Shown: positions 10,250 to 19,130 of the stretch, in pieces
Numbering within the stretch: the first letter of the stretch is position 1
Layout: each line of letters opens with the position of its first letter
Position numbers and translations under genes: made by a program
Assembly: GCA_037127315.1 (NCBI GenBank)
Contig: JBBBDQ010001124.1
Coordinates: forward strand, 1,021,001-1,085,000
Length of the DNA stretch: 64,000 nucleotides
Direction of reading: 5' to 3'
Source of the DNA: Ascarosepion bandense
Taxonomy: Eukaryota > Mollusca > Cephalopoda > Sepiida > Sepiidae
Notes under the pieces: model-generated
Seen by the model: the letters and a program-made list of their open reading frames with translations, nothing else
The model's database searches: none
What the model was told of the DNA's origin: nothing

Positions 10250-11035
10250 TCAGATCCAGATATCCTGTGACTTAACTCTCACAACAGACCTCAAGTGGAA
10301 TGACTTTTTGAATCCATAGCGAAATCCTCTGCTAAGAAAGTCAGTTCTCTGTGTAGGGCCAGAGTGTTTTCCAGTCTAAAACAATCCTGCATATATACAA
10401 ATCTACCATCCACCCGTGCATTGAATACTGCTGCCATATCTGGTCGGGTGCTCCTGCTATCCACCTAGGGGTTCTTGACAAAATCCAACGGAGAATCTGT
10501 AATGTGATCGATCCTGACTTGGCAGCTTGGATACAATCGTTTTCTCACCGATGCAACGTAGCTTCCCTATGTCTCTTCTATAAATACTTTCACGACTTCT
10601 GCTCCGATGAACTTAGCTCACTGGTTCCCCCTATATATAAATTTACTCGAGCCACAAGATTAGCAACTAGGTCCCGCCCTTTTACTCTAAAACCAATAAA
10701 ATGTAAATGCAAATTCTACTCCAGCAGTTTCTTTTCTCACACCTTTTGCCTGTAGAATTCCCTTCCATTTACTTGCTTCCCTGACAGATAAAATTTCCAA
10801 GAATTTAAATGTAAAGTCAATAGTCATTTCCTATTTCACTGACCTGCATCCTCTCTCTCTCATGCTCCTTTCTCTCCGTCTACTCCACTCTCATCAATAT
10901 TCTCATCCTTCTCTTACCTACTTCCTGACACTCCCTATAACCTGTCACTTTTTTTCATAACTTTCCTCCTATGTAATCCCCCTGCAAAACAGTGGCAGTA
11001 AAATGCCTTGGGGCAATATGGTCATAAAAAAAAAA
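10250..11035 (+). mobile_element. J-LINE 3' half, divergent subfamily
   Basis: Runs from the LTLSSDLKW segment (near 10280) through YKSTIHPCIEYCCHIWSGAP, QRRICNVIDPDLAAW and the C-terminal cysteine-rich domain to a 3' UTR and poly-A at about 11019-11035. Several frameshifts. Its 3' UTR (TCTCATAACTTTCCTCCTAT type) groups it with 58278-58690 and not with the young copies at 48262, 53569 and 60515, so at least two subfamilies are present. Confidence 0.85.
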
Positions 11036-11195
11036 TATGGTTTATTATTATAGTGAATATTTGTAATTGAAATAATATTTGGTTTTACTTTAAACCAGTG
11101 TCTCCTAACCTTTTTTCAATTATTGCCATCTTTGGGCACAAACTTTTTGTCAAAAAAGATTTTGCCATATTCATGAATTTTCAGCCATTGTACAC

Positions 11196-11559
11196 TTTCG
11201 AGACATGATCACCCAAGTGTGTATCACATATGGCACTTAACTGACTGACTGAATATAATAGTTGAACATAGGATTAAGGCCTCTACTGGGCATAAAGTGG
11301 GGGATCAGTTTTATATTGTTATGAAGTAATAAACTGATCCCCCACTTATTACTATATAATAATATAATACATATCTTCCCTTTCTAGCTATGAGTCAAAT
11401 AACAGGACAGATTGGGTTCTATAGCCTTGGTCGGCAACCAGTCTACCACAGAAAGCAATGGCAACCTACTGCGAGATAATCTTCTGCCCAGTCAGTCATG
11501 TTTCTTTTGAGACATGATCACCCAAGCGTGTATCACGTATGGCACTTAACTGACTGACA
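11196..11559 (+). mobile_element. C-SINE tail-hairpin-tail composite, copy 1
   Basis: Order: C-SINE terminal 55 bases (11196-11252), a linker with TAAGGCCTCTACTGGGCATA, a palindrome of about 60 bases around GTGGGGGATCAG/CTGATCCCCCAC (11287-11345), then the last 170 bases of a second C-SINE body (11385-11559). The same order recurs at 42874-43289. The tRNA-like heads are absent in both, so these are derived dimers or template-switch products. Confidence 0.7.
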
Positions 11560-11739
11560 CTTTGTACAATGGCTAAAACATTGTCAATATGGTAACATAT
11601 GAGGACAATAGTGTAAATAGTGTAATATTCAATAATTTTTGAAAATTTGAAAAAAAAAATGTATAAATGCCCACCACCCACTGAATATGTTCACCACCCC
11701 CAAATGTAATAAAAACTACTAGTGCCTCCTTTTAATATA

Positions 11740-11805
11740 CGAGACAAAGTCGTGAAAGTATTTATAGAAGAGACATAGGGAAGCTACATTGCACCGGATA
11801 CTAGC
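11740..11805 (-). mobile_element. J-LINE scrap
   Basis: GTGAAAGTATTTATAGAAGA and the following GGAAGCTACAT match the minus-strand YKYFHGF-to-NVASLCLF coding segment of J-LINE. About 65 bases only, inside the hAT element. Confidence 0.7.
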
Positions 11806-11833
11806 ACCCACTTTGGGAAACACTGCTTTGAAC

Positions 11834-12500
11834 AGTGTGTATTACATCTCTCAGCATGTGCACATGAGAAATCTCAATAAAGCAAATCTGCCCTCCAGCT
11901 GGAATCAAGATTGTGTCCCTCTTTGTAGGAGAAACCACTGTTTGATTCAGTGTGCTTTACCACTTGGCGATGAAGAGTGTCACATTTCTTATTGAGGAAA
12001 TTACACCTACTTCATTAGGATATTTTTCTTGGAAACCCATGTTTGCTTAGTTTCAGATCTGAAATGTAAACAAAACAATTTTTAAGAATTTATGGATTTT
12101 AATTTTAATCCAATATTTTTATTAATTCAAACTTTATCATAGCAGATACTCGTATTGAAATAAATGTCACATTTTTATTTTTACTATAAACCATGTGTAT
12201 TGTGTCAGCATATTTAAACAGTCTCAGGCATTGATTGTATGGTAGGGTGGGTGATGGTCTTGGCTGGATCTGCTGAACCTTGCATTGCCTTCTTTTTACA
12301 TCCTCCTCAGTTTTTCTTCTCTCTTCAAAAGTGGAACGACCGAAATGAATTGCTCTTCACCAGGATGGACTGTCGACAAATTCTGTTTCCCAGGGCTGAT
12401 TTCAGCTTGAAGGAGGGAAGACTTCAACTATTCCTTTGAATCTGTGTTTTATTGCAATTCACAGATAATAATGAAAAGTCTGTGTCGAGTCAAGACTGCT
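11834..12500. other. Unassigned DNA
   Basis: An open frame at 12239-12439 has no recognisable domain, and the sequence is not shared with any family in this window. Confidence 0.35.
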
Positions 12501-12535
12501 AATTTCCTGAAAGGACATGGCATTAAAAAAATATA
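12501..12535 (+). mobile_element. Possible RTE 3'-end scrap
   Basis: TTTCCTGAAAGGACATGGCA resembles the RTE end block GAAGGGACATGGCACATAGA. Very short, tentative. Confidence 0.35.
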
Positions 12536-12624
12536 ATACTCACTGCAAGGAAAGACTCAAAATACTTACGTTATTATTAAAGAAAGTAACAATCTGCATT
12601 AAGTGAACTATCTTTCATCACAGA

Positions 12625-12810
12625 TTTTTTAAAATCTTATTTCGTCCCAAGCAAGGTGATAATGCCACTAAGATGCAAGTGATTACTGGGCGTGAAAGAT
12701 AGAAGGCTTTAGGGCATAGAAAGAACAATAAAAGAAACAAGTTGCAGGAAGACAGAAGATGACAATAGATGTTGAAGTTTAAATTTTTGAAGCTTGAAGT
12801 TTGCAGGGAA
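12625..12810 (-). mobile_element. J-LINE 3' UTR, old A-rich subfamily
   Basis: CGTCCCAAGCAAGGTGATAA is the family's 3'-end signature on the minus strand, followed by ACTAAGATGCAAG and AGAACAATAAAAGAAC, the marks of the older subfamily also seen at 28650, 37195, 56284 and 59825. It ends near the LQEFK coding segment. Confidence 0.72.
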
Positions 12811-13284
12811 ACAAAGAAACTGAAAGAGAATCTGGGTCTGGACCAAGGTTTTTTTTCACTCATTTTGAGGAAGCCCTTCCTGGGTGACTTCTACTGTTTT
12901 TATGTTTGTCTTTTCAGGGAATGTGCCGTACTCATCACGCTTGGCAATGTGAGTTGGTTAAAACTATTTAAACCATAGCTAGTTGCTTGTGTAGATCTCA
13001 TAGATCTGCTCTTTGACAGATTTTGTTTTCCTTTTACCTGCAGGGTGCATACACCACTCTCCTTACTGACCATCAACAACTCCTCAAAAGGAGCTGTCTA
13101 CCCAATTTCACTCACAAGCTTGGGTCAACCCATGGTATGTTTTTCAGGCACTTTCCAAAGATGCACTGGCATTGCTTCCCCCAGATCGTTAACATCAAAA
13201 AGTCTCTTTCCTGACAAACCAATCATGGTGTGATTCAAACCTGGGCATCATGGTCAGAAAGCAAACATTCTAACAACTTTATTA
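12811..13284. other. Unassigned, with an exon-like interval
   Basis: 13044-13134 is preceded by a pyrimidine tract and CAG and followed by GTATGT, and is open in one frame (VHTPLSLLTINNSSKG onward). No homology was recognised. The bases at 13215-13275 look like a decayed tRNA-SINE promoter on the minus strand (GGTTTGAATCAC). Neither is a firm call. Confidence 0.25.
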
Positions 13285-14042
13285 TAATAGAATTTACAGT
13301 TACATTGAGATATTTCAACAGTAAAATATGAGACCTAGTTGCCAATCTAGTAATACATTTAAATTCATGTAGTCTAGCAGAAATGTGGTTCTACAGAAGG
13401 ATGCTGCGGATATCGTGGACTGAGCATGCAAGCAATGATGAGGTGTTGGAAAGAATAGCAACGAAAAGAAATATATACTGAGTATCAGGAAGAGATAACT
13501 GAAGACATGCAATGAGGAAAGAGGGCTTGGAGAACCTGATACTGACTGGCCAGATAGAAGGAAAAAGAGACAGAGTAAGGCAGTGGATAACATATTTGCA
13601 GGGCCTGATCAGGTGGATGACGGAATGGGGGTTGCATGGTGTAACAGGAGCAAGCATACTAAGAGCCACAAGGGGTAGGGAGATGTGGAGAACCATGATC
13701 GCCTATGTCCTGAAGTGACAGGGCACATAGAAGAAATCTAGGAACCAAGAAGGAGGGATCATTAGAGTGCCACGAAAATATTTATGGAAAAGACAGTGGG
13801 GAAGCTACATCACAGCAGTGAGAAAGTGACTGAAGTCAAGATGCCAGGTCAGGATTGATAACTTTTAAATGTCTTTGGAATTATGTGAAGTGTCTCAGCA
13901 GTAGGAGCACCAGACCAGATATGGTAGCAGTATTCAATGCACAGATGAATGGTGGATTTAGAAATGAGCAAAGATTGAATCTGGCAAGAAAAATTGTCTG
14001 GCACAAGACAATGAACCAACCTTCCTAATAGCAGACCTAGCA
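13285..14042 (-). mobile_element. Old J-LINE, interrupted by RTE
   Basis: Two minus-strand parts (13285-13382 and 13764-14042) are consecutive parts of the J-LINE C-terminal region. The right one runs from the CLFYK-to-HLWSGAP segments and up to the AKKVGSL region. They are separated by plus-strand RTE sequence, so the RTE landed in an already resident J-LINE. Heavily mutated. Confidence 0.78.
13383..13745 (+). mobile_element. RTE C-terminal fragment nested in J-LINE
   Basis: Begins at the MWFYRRMLRISW-like segment (TGTGGTTCTACAGAAGGATG) and includes MRKEGLENLILTGQIEGKRD, LQGLIRWMTEWGLHGVTGAS and RATRGREMWRTMIAYVLK. The last domain is better preserved than in the 20931 copy. Ends at the GGGCACATAGAAGAAA block, a normal RTE 3' end. 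Frame changes near 13480-13515. Confidence 0.85.
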
Positions 14043-14589
14043 ATTATAAAGAAAACAAAAACACTCCTAAAATGCCAGTTAAATTTGACGGAACTTGTTT
14101 AAATGAGGACTTTTTGCCAAAACATATTAAATGTGTGTGCATGTAACATTCTGTATATGGCAACTTTTACTGATTGTACATCTGAAAGTTTTCAAACATT
14201 AGAGATCAGGGTCTCCATTAATATTCATTTTGAAGCTTCATAATTGACAACTGATGGTCACTCACCTTTAGGCTTTATTTCAAAGGAATAAGTCCTTAAT
14301 CTTATGCTTAAACTAGTTTTGGGTCACTGATAGGATGAGACCCTGTATGGCTTCTCACAAGTTGGTTCTAGAGATTACTAGCGATTGTGTAAGTGCATAT
14401 TGAACAAGAGCAAATCTTCGTTCCCTTCTCTATTCAATCAATTTGAAGAATTGATATTTATTGCAGATAATTTCTGGGCAAAGCATTCTACTTATCTTCC
14501 AACTCCACTCTTGATACATTAGGAGTATATTTGCTTGATTTTTCCCCAAGAAAAGCATCTCTATTGATAGACATATGTATATTTTTAGC
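14043..14589. other. Unassigned DNA
   Basis: No recognised coding or repeat sequence. Confidence 0.35.
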
Positions 14590-14993
14590 CATGGCTTCTG
14601 CTATCATTTCTAAACTAGATCCTCACAAGGCATGATGATTTGATGGTATCCCTAAAATTGTCCTAAAGAATTGTGCTCCTGAACTGGGTCCTGTTCTCTC
14701 TAAATTCCTTGTTGCTTCTTCCTTTCCAGCTTAGAAATCCTCCCCCCCTGTAGTTTTCTTTCTTTAGGTATTTATTCAGTTGACATAACTATTTACTCGT
14801 ATCTTAGTAGCAAGTCTAGCCTGTCTGGCAATGTAAATCTGGCAAATCCACTTGAAAAGAATATCTAATCAGTGGTTAACTAGGGCAATGAATGGCTAGA
14901 TTGGCAACTAGATCTCATCATTTTTTGATCCCTTGAATTATCACCCTCTTAGTTTTTTATTTCTTTTTGGAAAAGTACTAAGGGCTCTGGATA

Positions 14994-15297
14994 TGCGTTG
15001 TGGTGCATTGGATATTGGCTCAAAACAAGAAATCGGGGAGCAGAGTTCAAATTCCAGTTGAATCCATTGCATTCACTTACAAACAAATATCTTTGGGAAA
15101 AGTATTAATCTGTCTCTTCCCTCCAGTTATGGGTTAAATAGCAGGACAGATTGGGTTCTGTAGCCTTGGATGGCAACCAGTCTACTGCAGAAAGCAATGG
15201 CAACCTACTGCGAGATAATCTTCTGCCCAGTCAGTCATGTTTCTTTCAAGACATGATTGCCCAAAGCCTGTATCATGTATGGCACTTAACTGACTCA
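14994..15297 (+). mobile_element. C-SINE, full length
   Basis: Head GCGTTGTGGTGCATTGGATA with B-box-like GAGTTCAAATTCC near 15046, central body with CAGTTATGGGTTAAATAGCA at 15125, CAACCAGTCTACTGCAGAAA at 15175 and the 3' end TGGCACTTAACTGACT at 15281-15297. Inserted into the J-LINE RT segment (GGCAAAGTACTA). Confidence 0.87.
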
Positions 15298-15570
15298 ATG
15301 TTTGCATAATATGGAATAAGCTTTCAGTAAAAACTTGTCATAGCCTAAAAATCACTTTAGGCTTTTAGAATCTGTTGGTTTATATTGTGGAGTAGTTTTC
15401 GCACTGAAAGTTATAATCGGGCTTTGCCGGTTACTAATCGACTTAATGCACCCAAAATGTTAGGAACTTGGTAATCTTCCACTAAAAGCTGACTCCTTAG
15501 TATTCGACTAACTGCTGACTAATATCAACTGCCTAGTAGTTCTACTGAACTCCAATAGAAGTCTAAAGAA
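15298..15570. other. Unassigned spacer between duplicated J-LINE segments
   Basis: Unlike any other part of the window. It lies between the two copies of an 85-bp J-LINE segment. Confidence 0.4.
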
Positions 15571-16029
15571 TGAATGGCTAGATTGGCAACTAAATCTCAC
15601 TATATTGTGATCCCTTGAATTATCACCCTCTTAGTTTTTATTTCTTTTTGGCAAAGTTGTTGGTTGTTTTGTTTTTATGGCATATCAACCTTGGCGGGTC
15701 ATTTTTTTGCCAACTAAATTTTTATTTATTGCTGGTAATACCTTTTTCTTTCAACAATTTATTATTGTTTTTATATAAGTTTTGTGTCTAGTAATACTTT
15801 TTTCTTTTTGTGTATCAAGATTCATTGGGATTTGTTTTTAAGGTCAGGGTCCCCAAGTCCTACCCTGTTATTTAACCCACAACTGGAGGGAAGGGACGGA
15901 TTAATACCTTTACCAAGGGTATCAGTGCTTAAGGGAATACAAGATATTCAACTGGAATTTGAACTCGGCTCACCGATTTCTCTTTCCGAGCCGATATCCA
16001 CTGCACCACAATGCACATCCATCACTAAA

Positions 16030-16147
16030 CACTTACAGTACCTGGTATTCCAAAGTGGTCACCCATCTAAGTACTGACTAGGCTCAATGTTGCTTAAATT
16101 CAGTGATCGAGCGAAAACCGGTGTATTCAACGTGATATGCCGTAAGC
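16030..16147 (-). pseudogene. 5S rRNA-derived head, inner copy
   Basis: About 118 bases, with GCTTACGGCATATCACGTTG at the 5' side and the C-box region GATGGGTGACCACTTTGGAA. Slightly more diverged from 5S than the outer copy. Confidence 0.85.
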
Positions 16148-16154
16148 GAATAAA

Positions 16155-16273
16155 CACTTACAGCACCTGGTATTCCCAAGCGGTCACCCATCTAAGTACT
16201 GACCAGGCTCAACGTTGCTTAACTTCAGTGATCGAGCAAGAACCGGTGTATTCAATGTGATATGGCTGTAAGC
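16155..16273 (-). pseudogene. 5S rRNA-derived head, outer copy
   Basis: About 119 bases. TTAAGCAACGTTGAGCCTGG and GATGGGTGACCGCTTGGGAA cover the 5S internal promoter without gaps. It is joined to the inner copy through TAAACACTTAC-type sequence repeated at both junctions, as expected of a tandem duplication. Confidence 0.85.
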
Positions 16274-16331
16274 CTTTTTGGCAAAGTACTAGAGGCTCTA
16301 ATTAATGCTGAAATGGTTAAGCATCTGACTT

Positions 16332-16507
16332 AAGGACAATAAAAGAACAGGTTTCTTGCATACAGGAGATGGTGATTGGCATTGCATTTAAATGTTTGAA
16401 TATTGCGGATTGCTGAAAAGCAAGAAACCAGAAGGGAGTTTTTAAAGCAAGAAAAAGAAATTTTGGAATAGAACATATGGTTGCACCTAACACATCCAAA
16501 CAGTAAA
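16332..16507 (-). repeat. Left arm of perfect 176-bp inverted duplication
   Basis: Reverse complement of 17933-18108 with no difference found by reading. It contains the J-LINE C-terminal coding stretch (FLALKTPFWFLAFQQS) in the wrong orientation and sits between two RT segments (MVKHL and the AMSTA block) that are normally adjacent, so this is the inserted arm. Confidence 0.85.
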
Positions 16508-16982
16508 CATTGCATTGTCTTCTTTTGGATTAACAATGTCTTCTGCTTTGCCATGTCGACTGCCAGGGTGTTAATGACCATCACTAAATTTGCCTATCAG
16601 GCTTTAGATAATAGCAGCGAAGATCTAGGTGTGGTTCTAGATATATCTAAGACGTTCATCTTTTTTTGGCAGCTTGATCTTTTTTGCAAGCATAAGAGCT
16701 ATGATGTCACAAGACAAATATTTGGTTTAATCCAAGCATTTTTAGAAAATTGTGTTATGAAAGTCATGTTGAATGGATACATTCAAGTAATCTAGGAGGT
16801 TTGGCAATGTAAACCTGGCAGCTGCTCTCAAAATCACCTTCAATCCGTGGTTAACCGGGGCAACAATGGTTTATAAATTTTAAAACCTCCAAAACCAAAC
16901 TGCCTGCCATTAGTATGACTGACACTAACCTTTAGGAGAGCAACTGTTTGCACCTCCTTGATCTCATGTTTTCTACTGATAC

Positions 16983-17534
16983 TTTTTTTTTTTTTTTAAT
17001 CATCTCACCCCAAGCAAGGCATTCCACTGCCACTATTGCGCATGGGGCTACATAGGGGAAGGTAAAGAGAAGGAGTGGTTAGACATAGGGAATGTCAGGA
17101 GGAAGGTGACAGATGAGTAAGGATAGCGAGGATGAGGGTTGGGCAGATGGGAAGAGTGTTTGATAGAATGGGAGCAGGTTAGTGTGTTAGGAGGTGTCTA
17201 TTGACCTTACATTTAAACTCCTGGAGATTGTAGCCGTCGGGGAAGCAATCGTGTGGAAGGAAATTCCACAGTCGTGAAGTGCGAGGAAAGAAACTGTTGG
17301 AGTAGAAGTTACGGCTGCATTTTATCGGTTTCACTGTAAAAGGGTGGGATCTAGTTGCTAATCTAGTATCTCGTTCAAATTCGTATTTAGGGGGCACTAG
17401 TGATCTAAGTTCATCGGAGCAGAAGCCGTGAAAGTATTTATAGAAGAGACACAGGGAAGCCACGTCGCGCCAGTGGGAGAGAGACTGCAGGCGGTCTGCC
17501 AAGTCGGTATCTATCACATTACAGACCCTCCTCT
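16983..17534 (-). mobile_element. J-LINE 3' end nested in older J-LINE
   Basis: Poly-T at 16983-16997, the usual 3' UTR, and a C-terminal frame with QRRVCNVIDTDLADRLQSLS, FHGFCSDELRSLVPP and RTSRLWNFLPHDCFPDGYN. CTGATA occurs at both edges (16976-16981 and 17533-17538) and the host J-LINE reads on across the site (LMFSTDMKWKDY), so the insertion point is exact. Open for 128 codons with no stop, thus much younger than its host. Confidence 0.88.
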
Positions 17535-17932
17535 GATATGAAGTGGAAAGATTATATTGAATCAATTGCTAGGTTTACTGCTAGGAAAGTTGGATCAGTT
17601 TGTTGTACCAGATAATTTCTCTAATCAGAATCCATCTTGGATATTTATAAATCTGCCATTCTTCCATACACTAAACATTGCTGCCATATCTGGTTTTGTG
17701 TTCCTACTATACATATCTCTAGATTTTTGACAAAATCCAAAAAAGTGTCTGTAATGTTATCAATCCTGACCTGGCATCTCAACTTTAGTAACTTTTCAAC
17801 TGCTGTGATGTGGCTTCCCTCAATCTTTTCTATACATATTTACATAGCAATTATCATGATGAACTTTTTTCCTTGGTATCTAGATTACATAAACGTAAGC
17901 ATTCTACTAGCTTGACAACTAGGTCTTATCAC

Positions 17933-18108
17933 TTTACTGTTTGGATGTGTTAGGTGCAACCATATGTTCTATTCCAAAATTTCTTTTTCTTGCTTTAAAA
18001 ACTCCCTTCTGGTTTCTTGCTTTTCAGCAATCCGCAATATTCAAACATTTAAATGCAATGCCAATCACCATCTCCTGTATGCAAGAAACCTGTTCTTTTA
18101 TTGTCCTT
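17933..18108 (+). repeat. Right arm of perfect 176-bp inverted duplication
   Basis: Here the sequence is in its native J-LINE context, directly after the LTTRSYHF segment and before the 3' UTR, so this is the source arm. Confidence 0.85.
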
Positions 18109-18302
18109 TTCATTCCTAGCTTCTTGTGTTCTAATGGTCAGATACTACTGCATTTCCTTCCACTTCTGGTTCCTACAGGCAGTTTCAGGGGCTTTGAGGT
18201 GCAGTTTTAAAATAATGTCTGACAATTGCCAGAATTTCAATATCTTCATCTGCTACAATTACATCTAGAACAAACAGTATTGCTGAATTGTATTGATAAT
18301 GA

Positions 18303-18614
18303 TCAGTCAGTCAGTTAAGTGCCATACGTGATACACGCTTGGGCGATCATGTCTCGAAAGAGACATGACTGACTGGGCAGAAGATTATCCCACAGTAGGT
18401 TGCCATTACTTTCTGCGGTAGACTGGTTGCCGACCAAGACTATAGAACCCAATCTGTCCAGCTATTTAACCCATAACTGGAAGGAAAAGACGGATTAATA
18501 CCTTTCCCAAGGGTATTTGCGCGTAAGTGAATACAATGGATTCAACTGGAATTCGAACTCGGCTCCCCGATTTCTTGTTCCGAGCCGATATCCACTGTAC
18601 CACAATGCACGTCC
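18303..18614 (-). mobile_element. C-SINE, full length, with 11-bp target duplication
   Basis: Minus-strand head near 18612 (GTGCATTGTGGTACAGTGGA), B box GAGTTCGAATTCC near 18548, 3' end TTAACTGACTGACTGATC at 18303. ATTGATAATGA occurs at 18292-18302 and 18615-18625, an exact 11-bp duplication that fixes both ends. Confidence 0.92.
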
Positions 18615-18625
18615 ATTGATAATGA

Positions 18626-19130
18626 AACAATACATGTAATAATAATTCATAGATATTTATATGAAATATATTTACGTGTAATGGTTCATAAAAATATATT
18701 TGTTTCTGTTTGATTCCACTCTCTTTTTATAGCCTGTCAACAAGATAGTAATCTCTTTCTTTCTGTGTCAACCACAGTCTGTTACTTTTGCCTTCTTCCT
18801 TCCCACACTCTTTGTTTGTGTCAGCTGGCAAAACCCTGCCAAAGATAATAAGGGTAACACTTGATATTGATTGACTGACCAGTAATGGTCTTGGAATATT
18901 CAGACAAATTAATAATTCCCTATTTTCTTGATATTTTTATTCAGTGGAAATAATTTTCTTTTCTTTTTTTTTCTTTTTGTTATAGAATCAGTCACCAAAG
19001 TTCCATTTCATTGCCTCTTGTCAAAGCACTGATTCATTAGGATTTAATTTTCTGAACATGGGACTGCAATAGAGTTTGGATAGATACAAGGAAACAACTT
19101 CATGCTCTGTTTGTTCCGTTCATTCTATCT
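18626..19130. other. Unassigned DNA
   Basis: No gene or known repeat recognised. Confidence 0.35.

Larger units (their letters stand above)
11096..11825. mobile_element. Non-autonomous hAT element with nested SINE
   Basis: The ends are CAGTGTCTCCTAACCTTTTT at 11096 and, as reverse complement, CAGTGTTTCCCAAAGTGGGT at 11825, matching the hAT terminal pattern CAGTG(T/G)TTCCCAA. The flanks are CTTTAAAC (11088-11095) and CTTTGAAC (11826-11833), an 8-bp target duplication with one mismatch, as hAT requires. A secondary inverted pair AGCCATTGTAC/GTACAATGGCT (about 11183 and 11564) brackets the nested SINE composite. No transposase frame remains. A J-LINE scrap lies near the right end. Confidence 0.75.
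15658..16273 (-). mobile_element. 5S-SINE with tandem double 5S head
   Basis: Reading the minus strand: 5S-derived head 16273-16155, a second 5S-derived head 16147-16030, tRNA-like head about 16020-15949, central body to about 15850, then a long tail through AATGAATCTTGATAC to GGTTGATATGCCATAAAAAC and a short AAC repeat. A 14-bp direct repeat CTTTTTGGCAAAGT flanks it exactly (15644-15657 and 16274-16287), so both ends are defined. This is the only copy here with two 5S units. Confidence 0.88.
14590..18120 (+). mobile_element. Decayed J-LINE reverse transcriptase, mosaic with several nested insertions
   Basis: Plus-strand pieces follow the J-LINE order: the SKLDPHKA-to-KNCAPELGPVLSKF region (14590-14760), NYHPLSFYFF-like motif and ALINAEMVKHL (16276-16325), AMSTARVLMTITKF, VVLDISKTF and VMKVMLNGY (16508-16790), the WLTGATMVYKF-like thumb (16800-16980), then KWKDYIESIA (17540), AILPYTKHCCHIWFCVPT and the C-terminal domain to 18120. 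Two pieces near 14807-14990 are out of order, and an approximately 85-bp segment (GAATGGCTAGATTGGCAACT onward) is present both at 14889-14977 and 15571-15655. Stops are frequent. Nested elements are listed separately. Confidence 0.75.

Noticed and set aside
16317..16584. Two minus-strand frames starting MDVLGATICSIPKF
   Set aside because: They are the inverted copy of J-LINE C-terminal DNA; the match to 17941-18210 is due to the inverted duplication and not to a gene family.
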